This document shows positions 4,932-6,514 of a stretch of DNA of 6,514 bases, piece by piece. Under the pieces are notes generated by a model. The model worked only from the letters and a program-made list of their open reading frames with translations, searched no databases and was not told where the DNA came from. The DNA is taken from contig JAEDIV010000142.1 of NCBI GenBank assembly GCA_016296675.1, forward strand, positions 1 through 6,514, in the 5' to 3' direction. The number at the start of each line of letters is the position of its first letter. Position 1 is the first letter of the stretch. The translations under genes were made by a program, and so were the position numbers. The stretch comes from Clostridia bacterium. Its GTDB lineage: Bacteria > Bacillota > Clostridia > Christensenellales > Aristaeellaceae.

Positions 4932-6419
4932 ATGAAGAAACTCGTAGCTCTTCTTATGGCTCTTGCAATGCTGCTTTCTTTTGCCGGCTTTGCAGAATCC
5001 GACGAACCCTTCGTCATCACCGTTATGCTGCCTGACCACAATGTAGACGTGGACTTCCAGTATGAGGACAACCCCGTTCTTAAGGCCATCGAAGAAGCAT
5101 CCGGCGTTCGCCTTCAGATCATCTTCGCCGCCAACTCCACCTATGGCGACACCCTGAACACTACCATGACCGATCCCTCCGAAAAGCAGCCCATGATCGT
5201 TCGCATGACCGATGCCCGCGGCACCACCATGATCAACAATGCCCGCGCCGGCGCTTTCTGGGATCTGACCGAGTACGTAAACGACCCCGTCAATTACCCG
5301 AACCTCGTAGGTAATGCCGGCATTTACTCCAACATCTCCATCGACGGCCGCGTATACGGCATCTACTGCAGCCGCGCATATCCCCGCGCCGGTATCTACT
5401 ACCGCAAGGACATCGCTGCTGAGTGCGGCATCACCGAGATCCCCGAGACCATCGAAGAGCTCACCGAGCTGACCATGGCTCTTGCCGAGTACAAGGATGA
5501 CTGCTACGCCATCAACATGTGCTCCTACACCGCAGGTACCATCTCCATCGCCACTGTTATGCACGGCGCGCCCAACGAGTGGGGCATTGACGAGAACGGC
5601 GAAATCTATCCCGCTCACAAGGATCCCGCATACCTCGAAGGCCTGAAGTGGCTGCGCGCGGTATACGAGGCCGGCGGCATCGATCCCAACTTCGCCACCA
5701 TCGACTCCTCCACCTGGAACAACCCCGAGCGCAACGGCACCGCCTTCATGCGCTTTGACTGCCTCGACAACTGCTATCGTCAGCAGGAGTGGTTCGAGAC
5801 CAACGCCGGCGTCACCGAGCAGATCTGGGAGTATGTAGGCCCCGTTGCTCAGGATGATGGCGAAATCACCGTATGGCCCCAGAACCCCGGCTTCGCCGGC
5901 GAACTGGTTGTAACCAAAGCCGTTAAGGAAGAAGATCTGCCCAAGGTCATGAAGTTCCTTGACTGGTGCAACACTGCCGAAGGCCAGATGCTGATCAACT
6001 GCGGCGTTGAAGGCGTAACCTACTGGATCACCGAGGCCGGCTATCGCACCGCCACCCATCCCGAAGGACTGACCGTTGAAACCGGCAAGATCAATGGCTC
6101 CATCAACCAGCTGGGTATGGGCGTCATGGGCGATCTGACTGTGCCGCTTGAGACCACCAGCATGCGCGCCAGATACAACGAGCTCAACGTGATCCTCGCT
6201 CCCTTCGCCGTTGCCAACCCCTGCTATCCCTTCGTTTCCGAGACCAATGTAGCTTTCGGAACCCAGCTCGCCACCATCCTCTCTGACGCCGCGACTCAGT
6301 TCATCGCCGGCATCATCGACGAGGACGGCCTGCAGGCTGCCTGGGATCAGTGGGAAACTGAAGGAGGCGCCAAGATCACCGAAGAATACAACGACGCTTA
6401 TCAGGCCTCTCTGAACTAA
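4932..6419 (+). CDS. Exported sugar-binding protein of LplA type (family 1 solute-binding protein)
   Basis: This 495-aa protein should bind an oligosaccharide or modified sugar outside the cell membrane and deliver it to the two permeases just upstream. Residues 1-21 form a signal peptide (two Lys, a hydrophobic core of Leu/Ala/Met, then FAGFA before ES), with likely signal peptidase I cleavage after A21. There is no lipobox cysteine, although LplA-type proteins of Gram-positive bacteria are usually lipoproteins. The mature part fits the two-lobed family: an early EEASGVRLQI (54-63), an INNARAGAFWDLTEYV segment (101-116), DGRVYGI (138-144), YYRKDIAAECGI (156-167), and a C-terminal FIAGIIDEDGLQAAWDQWE (457-475) followed by GGAKITEEYNDAYQ. 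The total length of about 500 residues is usual. The mature protein has nine cysteines, which would suit an anoxic environment. The start has AAGGAGG 8 nt upstream. AlgQ and YtcQ are relatives with known sugars, but the ligand here is unknown. Confidence 0.93.
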   Translation: MKKLVALLMALAMLLSFAGFAESDEPFVITVMLPDHNVDVDFQYEDNPVLKAIEEASGVRLQIIFAANSTYGDTLNTTMTDPSEKQPMIVRMTDARGTTMINNARAGAFWDLTEYVNDPVNYPNLVGNAGIYSNISIDGRVYGIYCSRAYPRAGIYYRKDIAAECGITEIPETIEELTELTMALAEYKDDCYAINMCSYTAGTISIATVMHGAPNEWGIDENGEIYPAHKDPAYLEGLKWLRAVYEAGGIDPNFATIDSSTWNNPERNGTAFMRFDCLDNCYRQQEWFETNAGVTEQIWEYVGPVAQDDGEITVWPQNPGFAGELVVTKAVKEEDLPKVMKFLDWCNTAEGQMLINCGVEGVTYWITEAGYRTATHPEGLTVETGKINGSINQLGMGVMGDLTVPLETTSMRARYNELNVILAPFAVANPCYPFVSETNVAFGTQLATILSDAATQFIAGIIDEDGLQAAWDQWETEGGAKITEEYNDAYQASLN

Positions 6420-6435
6420 TCTTCCTTTTTGAACA

Positions 6436-6465
6436 TGAGGGGCTGTCAGAAATGACAGCCCCTCA
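6436..6465 (+). terminator. Perfect 13-bp hairpin with GAAA loop at the operon end
   Basis: TGAGGGGCTGTCA (6436-6448) pairs perfectly with TGACAGCCCCTCA (6453-6465) around a GAAA loop (a GNRA-type tetraloop), 16 nt after the binding-protein stop. It is the expected place for the operon terminator, yet GATCATCAAC rather than a T tract follows. It may stop transcription inefficiently, mark an RNA 3' end, or work together with the repeat behind it. Confidence 0.7.
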
Positions 6466-6495
6466 GATCATCAACAAACCTCCGGGAGAGGTATG
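6464..6495 (+). repeat. Right copy of the 32-bp inverted repeat (post-hairpin tail)
   Basis: This is an exact inverted copy of bases 1-32. It starts CAGATCATCAAC, sharing its first two bases with the foot of the operon hairpin, and ends GAGAGGTATG. It includes ACCTCCGG and the 5-bp inverted repeat ACCTC/GAGGT. It follows a hairpin unrelated in sequence to the one at the left edge, so the tail rather than the stem is what is conserved. The remaining 19 bases (6496-6514) show no recognisable feature. Confidence 0.85.
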
Positions 6496-6514
6496 GAGAG
6501 GGAGCGCACTTCCT

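Noticed and set aside
4848..6059. 403-aa minus-strand open frame
   Set aside because: It is antisense to the binding-protein gene, with Gly/Val-rich repetitive content and no SD site. The sense protein has clear family motifs and a signal peptide.
1..6514. CRISPR array, tRNA, rRNA, insertion sequence or phage genes
   Set aside because: No regularly spaced repeats, cloverleaf, ribosomal RNA sequence, transposase or integrase motif was seen on either strand.

Overview
The window looks like an ordinary chromosomal stretch from an anaerobic, gut-type Firmicute, probably a Clostridia member. This rests on strong AGGAGG-type Shine-Dalgarno (SD) sites, sigma-A-like promoters (TTGACA/TATAAT class), a zinc-ribbon membrane protein of a style common in Firmicutes, and an LplB/LplC/LplA-type sugar transporter. 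The lack of a lipobox in the binding protein recalls some Christensenellales-like genomes, but this placement is a guess from memory.

Layout from left to right. A 32-bp repeat and a 13-bp perfect hairpin (1-63) lie beyond the 3' end of a minus-strand gene (92-1450). That gene encodes a one-pass membrane protein with an N-terminal zinc ribbon, beta-rich extracytoplasmic domains and a C-terminal domain that may be an OB fold. Its TTG start and promoter face a divergent promoter for a plus-strand sugar isomerase/epimerase (1625-2590), which ends at a good intrinsic terminator (2615-2654). A 270-nt non-coding stretch follows, with a palindrome, a near-consensus promoter (2758-2787) and a roughly 130-nt structured leader. 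The leader feeds a three-gene operon: LplB-like permease (2925-3881), LplC-like permease (3899-4858) and an exported substrate-binding protein (4932-6419). A 13-bp perfect hairpin with a GAAA loop (6436-6465) ends the operon. It is followed by a second, inverted copy of the 32-bp repeat found at the left edge.

Functionally, the binding protein would capture an oligosaccharide or modified sugar outside the membrane and pass it to the two permeases. No ATPase gene is present, so a shared MsmX-type ATPase encoded elsewhere is expected. The isomerase/epimerase has its own promoter and terminator but plausibly acts on the imported sugar. The zinc-ribbon protein is unlikely to belong to the pathway.

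I found no clear new defence, mobile or biosynthetic system. The most interesting signal is the exact inverted pair of 32-bp sequences. Each copy lies directly after a different perfect hairpin at the 3' end of an outward-facing transcription unit. The leader of the transporter operon, with a long-range stem and a 33-codon open frame, comes second.
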